Positions 9,429 to 18,322 are shown, numbered from the stretch's first letter. The stretch: DNA of 64,000 nucleotides from Bacteroidota bacterium (GCA_017860455.1 JAGDMF010000011.1:1-64000), one strand, 5' to 3'. The notes: generated from the letters alone by a model not told the origin. Translations and numbers: made by a program.

Positions 9429-9525
9429 TATTTTTGCAGCAGCTCGGGAACCAAGTGAATAACTTTAAGTGTTCAAGGAGTTTTAGAAGCCGTTTAGTAA
9501 CCCTAAGCGGTTTTGGTTTTTTAAA
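9429..9525 (+). ncRNA. Candidate orphan small RNA with a -7 box and intrinsic terminator (RNA ~9442-9525)
   Basis: TATTTTTG at 9429-9436; 11-bp stem AAGCCGTTTAG (9487-9497) / CTAAGCGGTTT (9503-9513) followed by a T-rich tail; no convincing ORF. Confidence 0.55.
9487..9525 (+). terminator. Intrinsic terminator of candidate sRNA
   Basis: 11-bp stem, 5-nt loop, TGGTTTTTT tail. Confidence 0.7.
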
Positions 9526-9710
9526 AATTCCTCGATACAAAACCCATTGATTCTCGATGGAATGAAACCATGTGTAAATCAATAGGTAATGCATCAAGAA
9601 TTGCAAAAATAAATAATAAAATTGTCAACTAATGACAATAAACTTGATTTCTGAAAAATTTTTCAAAATAATTTTTGGTTATCAATTTCATTTACTATTC
9701 ACTATTCACT

Positions 9711-9910
9711 ACAAAACCGCAGGTTTTGTTCGCATTAGGGCGAAGCCGGGAAAGCCCGCAAGTGAGGAAGACGATGTGATGCAGGGAGTAAAAGAGCGAA
9801 CTTGTGAGCTCCTTTTACGACCATGCAGTCACACGGCTTAGGAACGCGGACTTGAAGGCGTAGCCCGACGGCGTGGGATGGCAAGTGGGATGGGAAAGCC
9901 GGAATGCCCA
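9711..9910. repeat. GC-rich, highly structured intergenic element of unknown type
   Basis: High local GC in AT-rich surroundings; ACAAAACC-GCA-GGTTTTGT (9711-9729); long imperfect hairpin 9775-9833; AAGCCG/CGGCTT (9743-9748/9834-9839). Confidence 0.55.
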
Positions 9911-9960
9911 AATAGTTATTAGCTATAAGGTTTTAGTTATTAGTTTCTTATTCCTAAACT

Positions 9961-10072
9961 AATGAAAAATGAAAAATGAAAAATGAAAAATGAAAAATGA
10001 AGAATGAATAATGAAAAATGAATAATGAAAAATGAAAAATGAAGAATGAAAAATGAAGAATGAAAAATGAAT
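9961..10072. repeat. Heptanucleotide tandem repeat (AATGAAD)x16
   Basis: 16 contiguous 7-mers parsed by hand; all differences fall at position 7 (A, G or T). Confidence 0.95.
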
Positions 10073-10093
10073 AAAAAGCATTATCAACTAATA

Positions 10094-10296
10094 CCTTAAA
10101 CCTTAAACCTTAAACCCAAAACCTAAAACCTTAAACCTTAAACCTTAAACCCAAAACCCAAAACCTAAAACCTAAAACCTTAAACCTAAAACCCAAAACC
10201 CAAAACCTAAAACCTAAAACCTAAAACCTAAAACCTAAAACCTAAAACCTAAAACCTAAAACCTTAAACCTAAAACCTTAAACCCAAAACCCAAAA
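10094..10296. repeat. Heptanucleotide tandem repeat x29, units CCTTAAA / CCCAAAA / CCTAAAA
   Basis: 29 contiguous 7-mers of only three unit types. Confidence 0.95.
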
Positions 10297-10299
10297 ACT

Positions 10300-11247
10300 T
10301 TATTTCACCTCCAGCTTCTTCACCTCTCCCGTTGGGGTCACGATGAAATACTCTTTGGAGATCACTTGCCTGGTTTCAACGTTATACTTTATCGTCATTT
10401 GAATCTCATATAGAACTTGTATTACAGGCTCTAAGATTACAGGGTTGAGGATAAAATCAAACTCCTTATTCAGGATGGGCTGGTAGTAATTGGTGGTGGA
10501 TTTGGTGGTTTGGGTTACATTGGCCCGATTGTTAAGATTAAGAGATGAATTGTTGTAAGCCTGATACGATTTATACATCTCTACAGGATATAAAACACGA
10601 TACCCATCTAAAACTCTTTTTGAAAGCGTGTCAAATTTCATTTGTAAAAGGGTTTCTTTATCTTTTAGTTTCTCTTTCAAAATCACTTGTGCTTTTTCAG
10701 AAAGTTCCCTTTTGATGGAATCCATTTGAGCAGCAAAATAATCAACTCTCACTAAATCATAGATTTCAACCGTTGACAATATTTGAATAAACTCATTGAG
10801 TTGATTAGGATTTGAAAACTTGATGTGAACATTTTTCTTTAATTCAAAACCGATTGGGATCTCATTGTATGTTTTTCTGCTGAATTTCTTTTTAGTCACT
10901 TCATATTCAAATACCGGAACAAATGAGATCATATCGATGTAGGTTTCCACATTGGGCTTTAATTGGATGAGCGCTAACGCCTGGTTGATTCTATCATCCA
11001 TTAATCTGTTCACCTCTTCGGCGGTTTCCGCTTGTTGTGTAACACTAAAAATGGCTACATAAGCATCCGCTTTTACATTGGCCATCCCTTTGACACTGAT
11101 CACAACATCCCCATTCGTAGGGATCTGCACATCAATATTGTTTTCAGAAAAATAAACGGGAGCCAGATAATTGCTGTTTCCCATAACCTGACAAAAAACA
11201 GCACTTGTGGAGAATACCAACAATGTAATTAGAAATAACTTTTTCAT
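10300..11247 (-). CDS. SIMPL (DUF541)-like secreted protein
   Basis: Signal peptide; VISVKGMANVKADAYVAIFSVTQQAETAEEVNRLMDDRI resembles SIMPL proteins. Confidence 0.6.
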   Translation of the reverse strand: MKKLFLITLLVFSTSAVFCQVMGNSNYLAPVYFSENNIDVQIPTNGDVVISVKGMANVKADAYVAIFSVTQQAETAEEVNRLMDDRINQALALIQLKPNVETYIDMISFVPVFEYEVTKKKFSRKTYNEIPIGFELKKNVHIKFSNPNQLNEFIQILSTVEIYDLVRVDYFAAQMDSIKRELSEKAQVILKEKLKDKETLLQMKFDTLSKRVLDGYRVLYPVEMYKSYQAYNNSSLNLNNRANVTQTTKSTTNYYQPILNKEFDFILNPVILEPVIQVLYEIQMTIKYNVETRQVISKEYFIVTPTGEVKKLEVK

Positions 11248-11283
11248 ATTGTTTTGAATTTTAAAAAAACAAAAATACGAAAT

Positions 11284-11376
11284 AATAAGCTAATAAGCTA
11301 ATGAGCTAATAAGCTAATAAGCTAATAAGCTAATAAGCTAATAAGCTATTAAGATAATGAGCTAATGGAATTGAAT
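11284..11376. repeat. Octanucleotide tandem repeat (AATAAGCT)n, degenerate at the right end
   Basis: Repeated TAATAAGCTAATAAGC with 8-bp period. Confidence 0.9.
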
Positions 11377-11402
11377 GATTATTGTTGCAAGATATCGTGT
11401 TT

Positions 11403-12650
11403 TCAATGGCTAATGGTCATTTTAAATTTCATTAATCGCAAACATTTATCTTTACATTGTTTTTTAAACACTACTCCATAAATAAAACCTTGATAAAATG
11501 CCATTGAATTGGGCTCAAAGTTTAATTCGTACGTATCAGATTGAAAACTTGAAGTACAAACAAACTTTCCTTTTGGATCAAATGTATATGCTCTAAATTT
11601 ATTGCTCTGATCTGTTTTTGTGTATTCAAAAACGATTAAATTGCCTTCAGAGTCAACAATTAATGAAGTAAAAAAGGGAAGATGGTCAGGATAGTTTTTC
11701 TTTTCTTTAAAACTTAATGCAGCTGAATTGTATTGTTTCTTTATTTTTTCCAATTCGTCTTTTGAATATTTTTTCATTTTCATTAAATTTTCTTCAAATT
11801 TAGTCCATCCTTTAATTGTTGTTTGATAATAGTCATTAATATCTTCTTCCGTTATTTTTAGAGGAGGAATATTTAAATTGAATTCCTGTATTTTTTTACC
11901 ATCTTTTGAATATTCGGTAACAACACCTGTTGAAGTTAATGCAACCAATAAGTTTCCATTTTTAGCAGTTGCGATACATATTTTTTCAGAACTTGTTTGA
12001 GAATAAGGTGGTTGAAAATACATTTTATTTCCACCGGGAAGTTCAATACTCATGCTTCCTTCTATTGAACTGGAATTTTCAGTAAGGATCCTTTTTTCAG
12101 TTTCCGTATTAAAATCTTTAATTACTACAATTGATTTATTATTAGTATAACCAAGAATAGCTAGTTTTGAATTGGCTAAAGGTATTATTTCTAGAGGCAT
12201 ATACTTAAGTTGAATCATTTTAACAAATTTTCCGTTTAAATCAAAAAATTTAATTCTTCCCTGACAATCAGATGTAAAAATATATTTGCCATCCATGATT
12301 CCTTCCACTGTAGGAAGAAAAGGAAACTGATCTTTTCCGGATCCCTTTTTTCCGAATTTTAAAACGAAATTTCCATTTTTATCAAATTTCCAAATTTCGT
12401 ATTTTGATTTATGACTCATAAAAATGGACCCATCCGGTGCTACAACAATTCTTTTCATTTTACCGGTTTCTTTCCCGTATTGTTCTAAATTATAATCAAA
12501 TAAAAGCGAATTCCAATCATTTTTTGAACCATAGTTTGTCTCTTCAACCAATTTTATATTTCCATTTTTATAAAGAGAAATTAAATTTTGACCATTTAAA
12601 TGTGCAACAGTGATCAATAAAATCATCATTACAATAAACCTGTTTTTCAT
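11403..12650 (-). CDS. Secreted 6-bladed beta-propeller/NHL-like protein
   Basis: Signal peptide; KIVVAPDGSIFMSHKSKYEIWKFDKNGNFVLKFGKKGSGKDQF propeller-like repeats. Confidence 0.55.
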   Translation of the reverse strand: MKNRFIVMMILLITVAHLNGQNLISLYKNGNIKLVEETNYGSKNDWNSLLFDYNLEQYGKETGKMKRIVVAPDGSIFMSHKSKYEIWKFDKNGNFVLKFGKKGSGKDQFPFLPTVEGIMDGKYIFTSDCQGRIKFFDLNGKFVKMIQLKYMPLEIIPLANSKLAILGYTNNKSIVVIKDFNTETEKRILTENSSSIEGSMSIELPGGNKMYFQPPYSQTSSEKICIATAKNGNLLVALTSTGVVTEYSKDGKKIQEFNLNIPPLKITEEDINDYYQTTIKGWTKFEENLMKMKKYSKDELEKIKKQYNSAALSFKEKKNYPDHLPFFTSLIVDSEGNLIVFEYTKTDQSNKFRAYTFDPKGKFVCTSSFQSDTYELNFEPNSMAFYQGFIYGVVFKKQCKDKCLRLMKFKMTISH

Positions 12651-12671
12651 GATAATTGTGTTTTTAAATTG

Positions 12672-13133
12672 TTAATTTTCTAAAGTAAATGCTCCTTCAA
12701 AATTTCCTTCTGCATCAGTAATGACCACATCAATCTGTTTTTTATGCCATGTTTTATTCTGATCTTCTTTTTCTAATAAATCATATTGCGCCTGAAGTAA
12801 TGTATTTTTTTTCATTTGTTTATTTTGATGTATTTGCCATATAAAACCTAATCCGATTAATATGATTATTGAAGCGGCAATTTTGAATATTTGAAATCTA
12901 TTTGATTTTTTTTGAACACTATATTTTTTAAATTCCGGAATCTCTTGTTCTGTAAAATCTGAGTCTAAATACGATAATGCTTTAAATATCAAATTTTTAT
13001 CTTGTAAAGTGTTGTTATATAATTCTGAGCATTGCTGACAATGTTCTATATGAAGGGAAATATTTTTTTTCTTCTCACTAGATAATGCATCATCGATAAA
13101 TAATTGCATTTCCAATTTATTCAAACATTTCAT
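12672..13133 (-). CDS. Anti-sigma factor, zinc-finger (zf-HC2-like) with one TM segment
   Basis: HIEHCQQCSEL motif, TM IFKIAASIIILIGLGFIW; overlaps the ECF sigma gene. Confidence 0.7.
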   Translation of the reverse strand: MKCLNKLEMQLFIDDALSSEKKKNISLHIEHCQQCSELYNNTLQDKNLIFKALSYLDSDFTEQEIPEFKKYSVQKKSNRFQIFKIAASIIILIGLGFIWQIHQNKQMKKNTLLQAQYDLLEKEDQNKTWHKKQIDVVITDAEGNFEGAFTLEN

Positions 13134-13617
13134 GATATTGATTTTTTAAACTATTTTTTATTTTTTCAATAACTCTTAATAAAGTTGTTCCTATTGAAGA
13201 TGTTTTAATTCCAATTATTTCTGCAATTTCAGAATATGAAAAACCATCATAATATAGGATTATTAACTCTTTATCTCTTTTATCTAATGTTTCAATAATT
13301 TCAAAAACGATCCTTTTTTTTTCTTTTTGCTCTAAATCTTCATTTAAATCAAAACAGCTTTCCGTTTTATAAATCATTTCCTGATCTTTTTGTTGATGAT
13401 TTTGAGAAGTTTTATATTTTGATCTTATTTTATTTAACATTGCTTTATATAACCATGCTCTTGGATTTTCAATTTCAGAACAATCTAAAGTTATCTTGTA
13501 TAAACTATAAAAAACATCCTGAATGAAGTCATCAACCTCCTCAGAATCAGAATATAATTGAATAGTAAATCTTTTCAATTCCGGATAGTACTTTTTATAT
13601 ATTTCTTCAAAAACCAT
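13117..13617 (-). CDS. ECF RNA polymerase sigma factor
   Basis: Sigma70 region 2 (EEVDDFIQDVFYSLYK) and region 4 (LIILYYDGFSYSEIAEIIGIKTSSIGTTLLR). Confidence 0.9.
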   Translation of the reverse strand: MVFEEIYKKYYPELKRFTIQLYSDSEEVDDFIQDVFYSLYKITLDCSEIENPRAWLYKAMLNKIRSKYKTSQNHQQKDQEMIYKTESCFDLNEDLEQKEKKRIVFEIIETLDKRDKELIILYYDGFSYSEIAEIIGIKTSSIGTTLLRVIEKIKNSLKNQYHEMFE

Positions 13618-13732
13618 TCTGTTTTTTATGTTTTAAATCCACTATAAAACGATTAAAAAACGTTTTTGTGACATGAAGCACAAATATAATTGAAAGTTTT
13701 TTATAATTGGGTTTCAATAGAAATATTGTAAT

Positions 13733-13740
13733 TATCTTTG
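13733..13740 (+). promoter_or_regulatory. -7 box TATCTTTG upstream of the DUF1801-like gene
   Basis: TATCTTTG, 25 nt before the ATG at 13765. Confidence 0.6.
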
Positions 13741-13764
13741 CTACCTGTAATTCAATAAAAAAAT

Positions 13765-14103
13765 ATGAATCAAGTAGATCTTTATATTGCAACTTTTCCG
13801 TTGGAAACTCAGATTATTTTAAATAAAATCAGAGCCATCATTGTTTCAGTTGCTCCCGATGCTGTTGAAGGATTCAATTATCAGATGCCCTCCTATAAAT
13901 TGAATAAAAAACCATTGGTTTACTTCGCCGCTTTTAAAAATCATATCGGCTTTTATGCTACACCTACCGGACACGAGCAGTTTAAAGGGGAATTGTCTGC
14001 TTATAAACAAGGGAAAGGATCAGTTCAGTTTCCATTGAATCAACCCATTCCGTATGAGCTGATTCAAAGAATCGTGGAGTTTAGAGTTGCAAATTGTCAA
14101 TAA
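13765..14103 (+). CDS. DUF1801 (YdhG-like) domain protein
   Basis: IRAIIVSVAPDAVEGFNYQMPSYKLNKKPLVYFAAFKNHIGFYATP. Confidence 0.8.
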   Translation: MNQVDLYIATFPLETQIILNKIRAIIVSVAPDAVEGFNYQMPSYKLNKKPLVYFAAFKNHIGFYATPTGHEQFKGELSAYKQGKGSVQFPLNQPIPYELIQRIVEFRVANCQ

Positions 14104-14177
14104 AACTACCCTCAAAAAAGTATCATCATTTGAAATATTTTTTAATATTTTTGCGTTACCATAAAAAAACTTGATCT

Positions 14178-15161
14178 ATGAAAAAAATATCTTTAATCTT
14201 TGCCCTTATTTTGGTTATTTTTGCTCAAACAGGATGTGATAGAGGTTCAACATCCGGAATTAAAACTGAAAATTATTCAACAGGGAAAGCCGGTGAACTA
14301 TTAATTGTGATGGATAAAGAGCTGTTTGGGGACACAATGGTATCAAACATAAACAAAACTTTTACTCAACCCCAACCTTCTATCAATCAAACGGAACCTA
14401 TGTTTGATTTGTTAAAACTAAAAAATACAGATTTTAATTCCTATTTTCAAAAACACAGAAACATAGTTCATTTTGACATTAATTCCAGTTATGGTGTGAA
14501 TAAAATGGAGATTGAGAGAAATGTATGGTCATCTCCTCAGGTGTATGTTCATTTTAAATGCAATAGTGTTGATTCCTGCATTCAATTGTTTTTCCAAAAT
14601 CAAAGTGAAATTATTGATATATTGTATGAGAACGATTTAGCCCGATTACAATCTTTTTATCTGAAAGATCACAATGCTGCCATTGAAAAGAAGATTAAAG
14701 AGAAGTTTGGTTATACAGTTTCAGTACCTCAAAATTATTCAATTGCCCGGGAAGAAGCAGATTTTATCTGGTTGCTTTTCAGAACGACTAAAAATGATAG
14801 GTGTATCATGATTTATAAGACAACTCCCACACAATTGACACAAGACAATTTGATCCAATTAAGAGATCAGATAACTAAAAAGTATATTCCGGGAGCTGTA
14901 ACAGGAGCATATCCAATCATCGATCAAAATCCAAAATATCTCAATTTCAAAGAGTTAAACATTGGTTCCAAAATAGGAGCAGAACTAAGAGGTTTATGGA
15001 TCTCCAAAAATGATATCATGGGCGGTCCATTTTGTACGTATGTATTTAATGAACCAACCGGTAAAAATTGTATTGTAGTGGATGGGTTTGTTCATGCTCC
15101 TCATGAAAACAAACGGGATTATATCCGCGAAGTAGAAGCTATTATTAAAACAATTCGATAA
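14178..15161 (+). CDS. DUF4837 family lipoprotein
   Basis: Lipobox FAQTGCD; GKAGELLIVMDKELFGD and GLWISKNDIMGGPFCTYVF. Confidence 0.75.
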   Translation: MKKISLIFALILVIFAQTGCDRGSTSGIKTENYSTGKAGELLIVMDKELFGDTMVSNINKTFTQPQPSINQTEPMFDLLKLKNTDFNSYFQKHRNIVHFDINSSYGVNKMEIERNVWSSPQVYVHFKCNSVDSCIQLFFQNQSEIIDILYENDLARLQSFYLKDHNAAIEKKIKEKFGYTVSVPQNYSIAREEADFIWLLFRTTKNDRCIMIYKTTPTQLTQDNLIQLRDQITKKYIPGAVTGAYPIIDQNPKYLNFKELNIGSKIGAELRGLWISKNDIMGGPFCTYVFNEPTGKNCIVVDGFVHAPHENKRDYIREVEAIIKTIR

Positions 15162-15183
15162 GAATCTAAAATTTTAAAATAAA

Positions 15184-15777
15184 ATGGGGAACATTTCCCC
15201 TTTTTTTTCGTCCAAAAGTAACGTGAGCATATCTAAAATTGATAAAGAATTGGTGGAAGGCTGTCTGAAAAACGACAGAGTTAGTCAAAGGAAGCTATAT
15301 GAAAAATTTGCGCCTAAGATGTTGGTTATCTGTATGCGATATGCAAAAACAAAAGAGGATGCTGAGGATATTTTAATTGAAGGATTCGTTAAAGTGTTCG
15401 CAGGATTAGAAAAATTTAAACAAGAAAGTTCTTTGGATACCTGGATTCACTCTATCATGGTCAACGCTTCGATCTCCTATTTCCGAAAAAATAGTAAACA
15501 TTATCAAGTAGGTTCTTTAGAAGATGAATTGTTTGAGATCCCAAATAGTTCAGATTTGGATGGGTTAGCGCATCTGACTGGTAAAGATTTGATGCAGACA
15601 CTTCAGTCGATGCCGGATCACCTTAAATGTGTGTTTAATTTAGTCGCATTTGATGGGTATGATTACGAGCAGATTTCCACAGAACTGGGAATCAATATTG
15701 GAACGGCAAGGTCCAGAATGTCAAAAGGAAAAGCATGGTTACAAGAGCGAATCAACAAAATTCAAAAATTATCTTAG
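15184..15777 (+). CDS. ECF RNA polymerase sigma factor
   Basis: Region 2 (KTKEDAEDILIEGFVKVFAGLEKF) and region 4 (FNLVAFDGYDYEQISTELGINIGTARSRMSKGK). Confidence 0.9.
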   Translation: MGNISPFFSSKSNVSISKIDKELVEGCLKNDRVSQRKLYEKFAPKMLVICMRYAKTKEDAEDILIEGFVKVFAGLEKFKQESSLDTWIHSIMVNASISYFRKNSKHYQVGSLEDELFEIPNSSDLDGLAHLTGKDLMQTLQSMPDHLKCVFNLVAFDGYDYEQISTELGINIGTARSRMSKGKAWLQERINKIQKLS

Positions 15778-15790
15778 AAGGGGGGCAAAT

Positions 15791-16678
15791 ATGTTGAAAC
15801 AAACGGAACAAACAAACTTACAACATTTATTGGAAAATTTTACGGAGCAACCATCTCAGGGTGTTTGGAACTCTATTGAATCTCAATTAAATGTCGTATT
15901 ACCTCAATCTGGACAATCTCTGACACAAACAACTGCTACCGGCAAGGGTAGTTCCATTTTTTCTAAAATAGCTGCAGCGCCTCTAAAAGCGGCTGCCATT
16001 ACAGGATCAGTTGCTATTGTTTCAACTGCCGCCATTATCACCATTCAAGTTCTTAATCATAAACCAGCACAACAAAATTTTCAAATACCAGCAACTCAAA
16101 AAACAGAATTAGCCCTTGTTTCAGATTCTGTAGCTTTACAATCGGATGAAAATCAGACTCCGGTTCAGGAACATGTTTCTAAAGGGATCATTCAAAGTCC
16201 GCAAATAGTAAATGAACCAGTTTCTCAAAATCCAGTAAATAATTCCATAAATACTACTCCAACATACACTGTTGCTCAGGGTAAACCGGTAACTTCAAAT
16301 CAAACAGCAAATACCAATACTCTAAAACAGGAACCCACTACAAAACCTGTTGTTTCCAGTGTTACAAACATGTCTGATCCAGTGCTTCAAAATCAGGAGT
16401 TTGAGCCATTTAATCCGGTGAAAGTAACCATTCCTAATGTCTTCACTCCCAACGGAGATGGATACAATGATCAATTTGTTATTGAAGGGATTGAAAATTG
16501 TAATGATAACAAACTGATTATAAAAAGTAGTTCCGGAAAACTAGTATTCCAGTCATCTGATTATCAAAATGACTGGAATGCCGAGAATTGCCCTGATGGC
16601 GTATATATTTACTATTTTGTTTATAAAGTGAACCAAATAGAGGAAAAAATGATGGGAAAAGTGATCATTAAAAGATAA
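15791..16678 (+). CDS. Membrane protein (putative anti-sigma partner) with gliding-motility/T9SS type-B-like C-terminal domain
   Basis: Start at ATG 15791 (the ORF track starts earlier); internal TM APLKAAAITGSVAIVSTAAIITIQVL; C-terminus IPNVFTPNGDGYNDQFVIEGIENC...GVYIYYFVYK. Confidence 0.75.
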   Translation: MLKQTEQTNLQHLLENFTEQPSQGVWNSIESQLNVVLPQSGQSLTQTTATGKGSSIFSKIAAAPLKAAAITGSVAIVSTAAIITIQVLNHKPAQQNFQIPATQKTELALVSDSVALQSDENQTPVQEHVSKGIIQSPQIVNEPVSQNPVNNSINTTPTYTVAQGKPVTSNQTANTNTLKQEPTTKPVVSSVTNMSDPVLQNQEFEPFNPVKVTIPNVFTPNGDGYNDQFVIEGIENCNDNKLIIKSSSGKLVFQSSDYQNDWNAENCPDGVYIYYFVYKVNQIEEKMMGKVIIKR

Positions 16679-17203
16679 CTATTCTTTAATTCCCAATTCC
16701 AATTTTACACGTGGTCCAATATCTTCACCTTTTTCGTAATTCAAAAGTGTTGAAGTATCGAAAATATACATAAAATTTCCCTCTTTTGCTACTTTTTCAA
16801 TAGCTTTGGTTAATTTATCCTGAAATGGTTTCAATAATTCCAACTGTTTGATTTGAAGTTTTTCCTTCATCTCTTCAGAGAAATCTTCAATTTTTTGATA
16901 CTGTTTAGTTAGTTCATCTTCTCTGATTTTTAATAAAGCAGGAGAGATTTTTGGATTCGCTTTTAATGCTTCATATTCTGCATTATTTTTTTCAAATTCA
17001 GCATACATTTGTTTGCCTTCCTCTTGAAGGTCTTTTTGGTACAATTCCAATACTTGTTGAGCTGTGTCAACACCAGGAATCAAACGAATAATAGCAGCAT
17101 AATCAATATGTCCGAATTTGGCTTTACCTTGTGCAAATGTTGATCCGGAGCAAACAGTTAAAATAAGTGCTAAAACGATGGTTATTTTTTTCATTAATCT
17201 CAA
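16679..17203 (-). CDS. OmpH/Skp family periplasmic chaperone
   Basis: Signal peptide; KFGHIDYAAIIRLIPG; coiled-coil; YIFDTSTLL. Confidence 0.85.
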   Translation of the reverse strand: MRLMKKITIVLALILTVCSGSTFAQGKAKFGHIDYAAIIRLIPGVDTAQQVLELYQKDLQEEGKQMYAEFEKNNAEYEALKANPKISPALLKIREDELTKQYQKIEDFSEEMKEKLQIKQLELLKPFQDKLTKAIEKVAKEGNFMYIFDTSTLLNYEKGEDIGPRVKLELGIKE

Positions 17204-17213
17204 TTTTTAGCTA

Positions 17214-17711
17214 TTATTTAATTCCTAATTTTGCTTTTACGTAAGGGGTAATATCTTCTCCACCAGAATACAATAAAATTTGGGTATCGAAAATATAAGT
17301 GAATCCTTTTTCCTTACAAACATCATCAATAGCTTTTTGTAAAGCATCTTGGTAAGGTTTTAAAAGTTTTGTTTGTTGTTCTTCAATATCAGCTTGAACA
17401 TCAGTTTGAAAAGTTACAATTCTGTTTTTCAAAGCTAAAATTTCATCCTCTTTTACTTTTCTAACAGCAGTAGTTAAAATTCCTGCATTTTGATTTAAGT
17501 AATCCATCTTTGTTTGATACTCATCCATCATGGATTGATACATCTCTTGCATTTGCATTTGATAATTTTCCATTTTAATTTTAAGAGAATCGATCCCTGG
17601 CATCATTTTCATCACCTCTTGTGAATTAATATGTCCATATTTTCCTTGTGCATTTGCAGTAATGGTTCCAACAAAAATCAGTACCAAAACCATTAAAAAA
17701 GTCTTTTTCAT
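17214..17711 (-). CDS. OmpH/Skp family periplasmic chaperone
   Basis: Signal peptide; KYGHINSQEVMKMMPGIDS; FTYIFDTQILLYSGGEDIT. Confidence 0.87.
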   Translation of the reverse strand: MKKTFLMVLVLIFVGTITANAQGKYGHINSQEVMKMMPGIDSLKIKMENYQMQMQEMYQSMMDEYQTKMDYLNQNAGILTTAVRKVKEDEILALKNRIVTFQTDVQADIEEQQTKLLKPYQDALQKAIDDVCKEKGFTYIFDTQILLYSGGEDITPYVKAKLGIK

Positions 17712-17744
17712 AAATTTCTAAAAATTGTTTTTATATATTAATAA

Positions 17745-18266
17745 TTATTTAGTCGGGGTAATTCCTAATTTTTCCAAAATGGCATCGTTAATATCAAATT
17801 TGGTATCGGCGTATACAATGGTCATGGAACCGGAAACATCAAACACGAAAGCATACCCTTTTTCTTTAGCATACTCTTCGATAGCTGAAAAAACTTTGTC
17901 TTGAATAGGTTTTACCAATTCTTCCCTTTTTTTGAATAGGTCACCATCTTTGCCAAAACGTTTTTTTTGTAGATTTTTTGCATCTTGTTCAGCTGCAATG
18001 ATCATATCTTCTCTATTTTTCTTAAGGTTTTCAGGCAATGTGATAACTTCAACCTGAAAGCTTTTGTATAGGGAATCAATACTTTTAAATTTGACTTCTA
18101 TCTCTTTTTGCCATATAGCAGCAATTCTGTCCAATTCAGCTTTTGCTTCTTTATATTCCGGTACATTACCTAAAATATACTCAGAATCAATATAAGCATA
18201 CTTTTGAGAAAAAGCGGGTAATGAGATTAAAATCATCACCAATGTAATTAAAATGTTTCTTTTCAT
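17745..18266 (-). CDS. OmpH/Skp family periplasmic chaperone
   Basis: KYAYIDSEYILGNVPEYKEAKAELDR; YAFVFDVSG. Confidence 0.87.
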   Translation of the reverse strand: MKRNILITLVMILISLPAFSQKYAYIDSEYILGNVPEYKEAKAELDRIAAIWQKEIEVKFKSIDSLYKSFQVEVITLPENLKKNREDMIIAAEQDAKNLQKKRFGKDGDLFKKREELVKPIQDKVFSAIEEYAKEKGYAFVFDVSGSMTIVYADTKFDINDAILEKLGITPTK

Positions 18267-18322
18267 AGCGTTTATGTTTTAATTTTCTTAATTAGACAAT
18301 AAAAACCTCAATTTGTTAAATG

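Noticed and set aside
9356-9606. Track ORFs 9356-9550 (+) and 9382-9606 (-) as genes
   Set aside because: They cover the putative sRNA and its terminator; no recognisable protein features or ribosome-binding site.
9632-9841. Track ORF 9632-9841 (+) as a protein
   Set aside because: It runs through a heptamer repeat and the GC-rich folded island; composition is not protein-like.
10094-10296. CCTAAAA array as a telomere or linear replicon end
   Set aside because: It is internal, flanked by ordinary genes, and lacks the CCCTAAA unit; only superficial resemblance.
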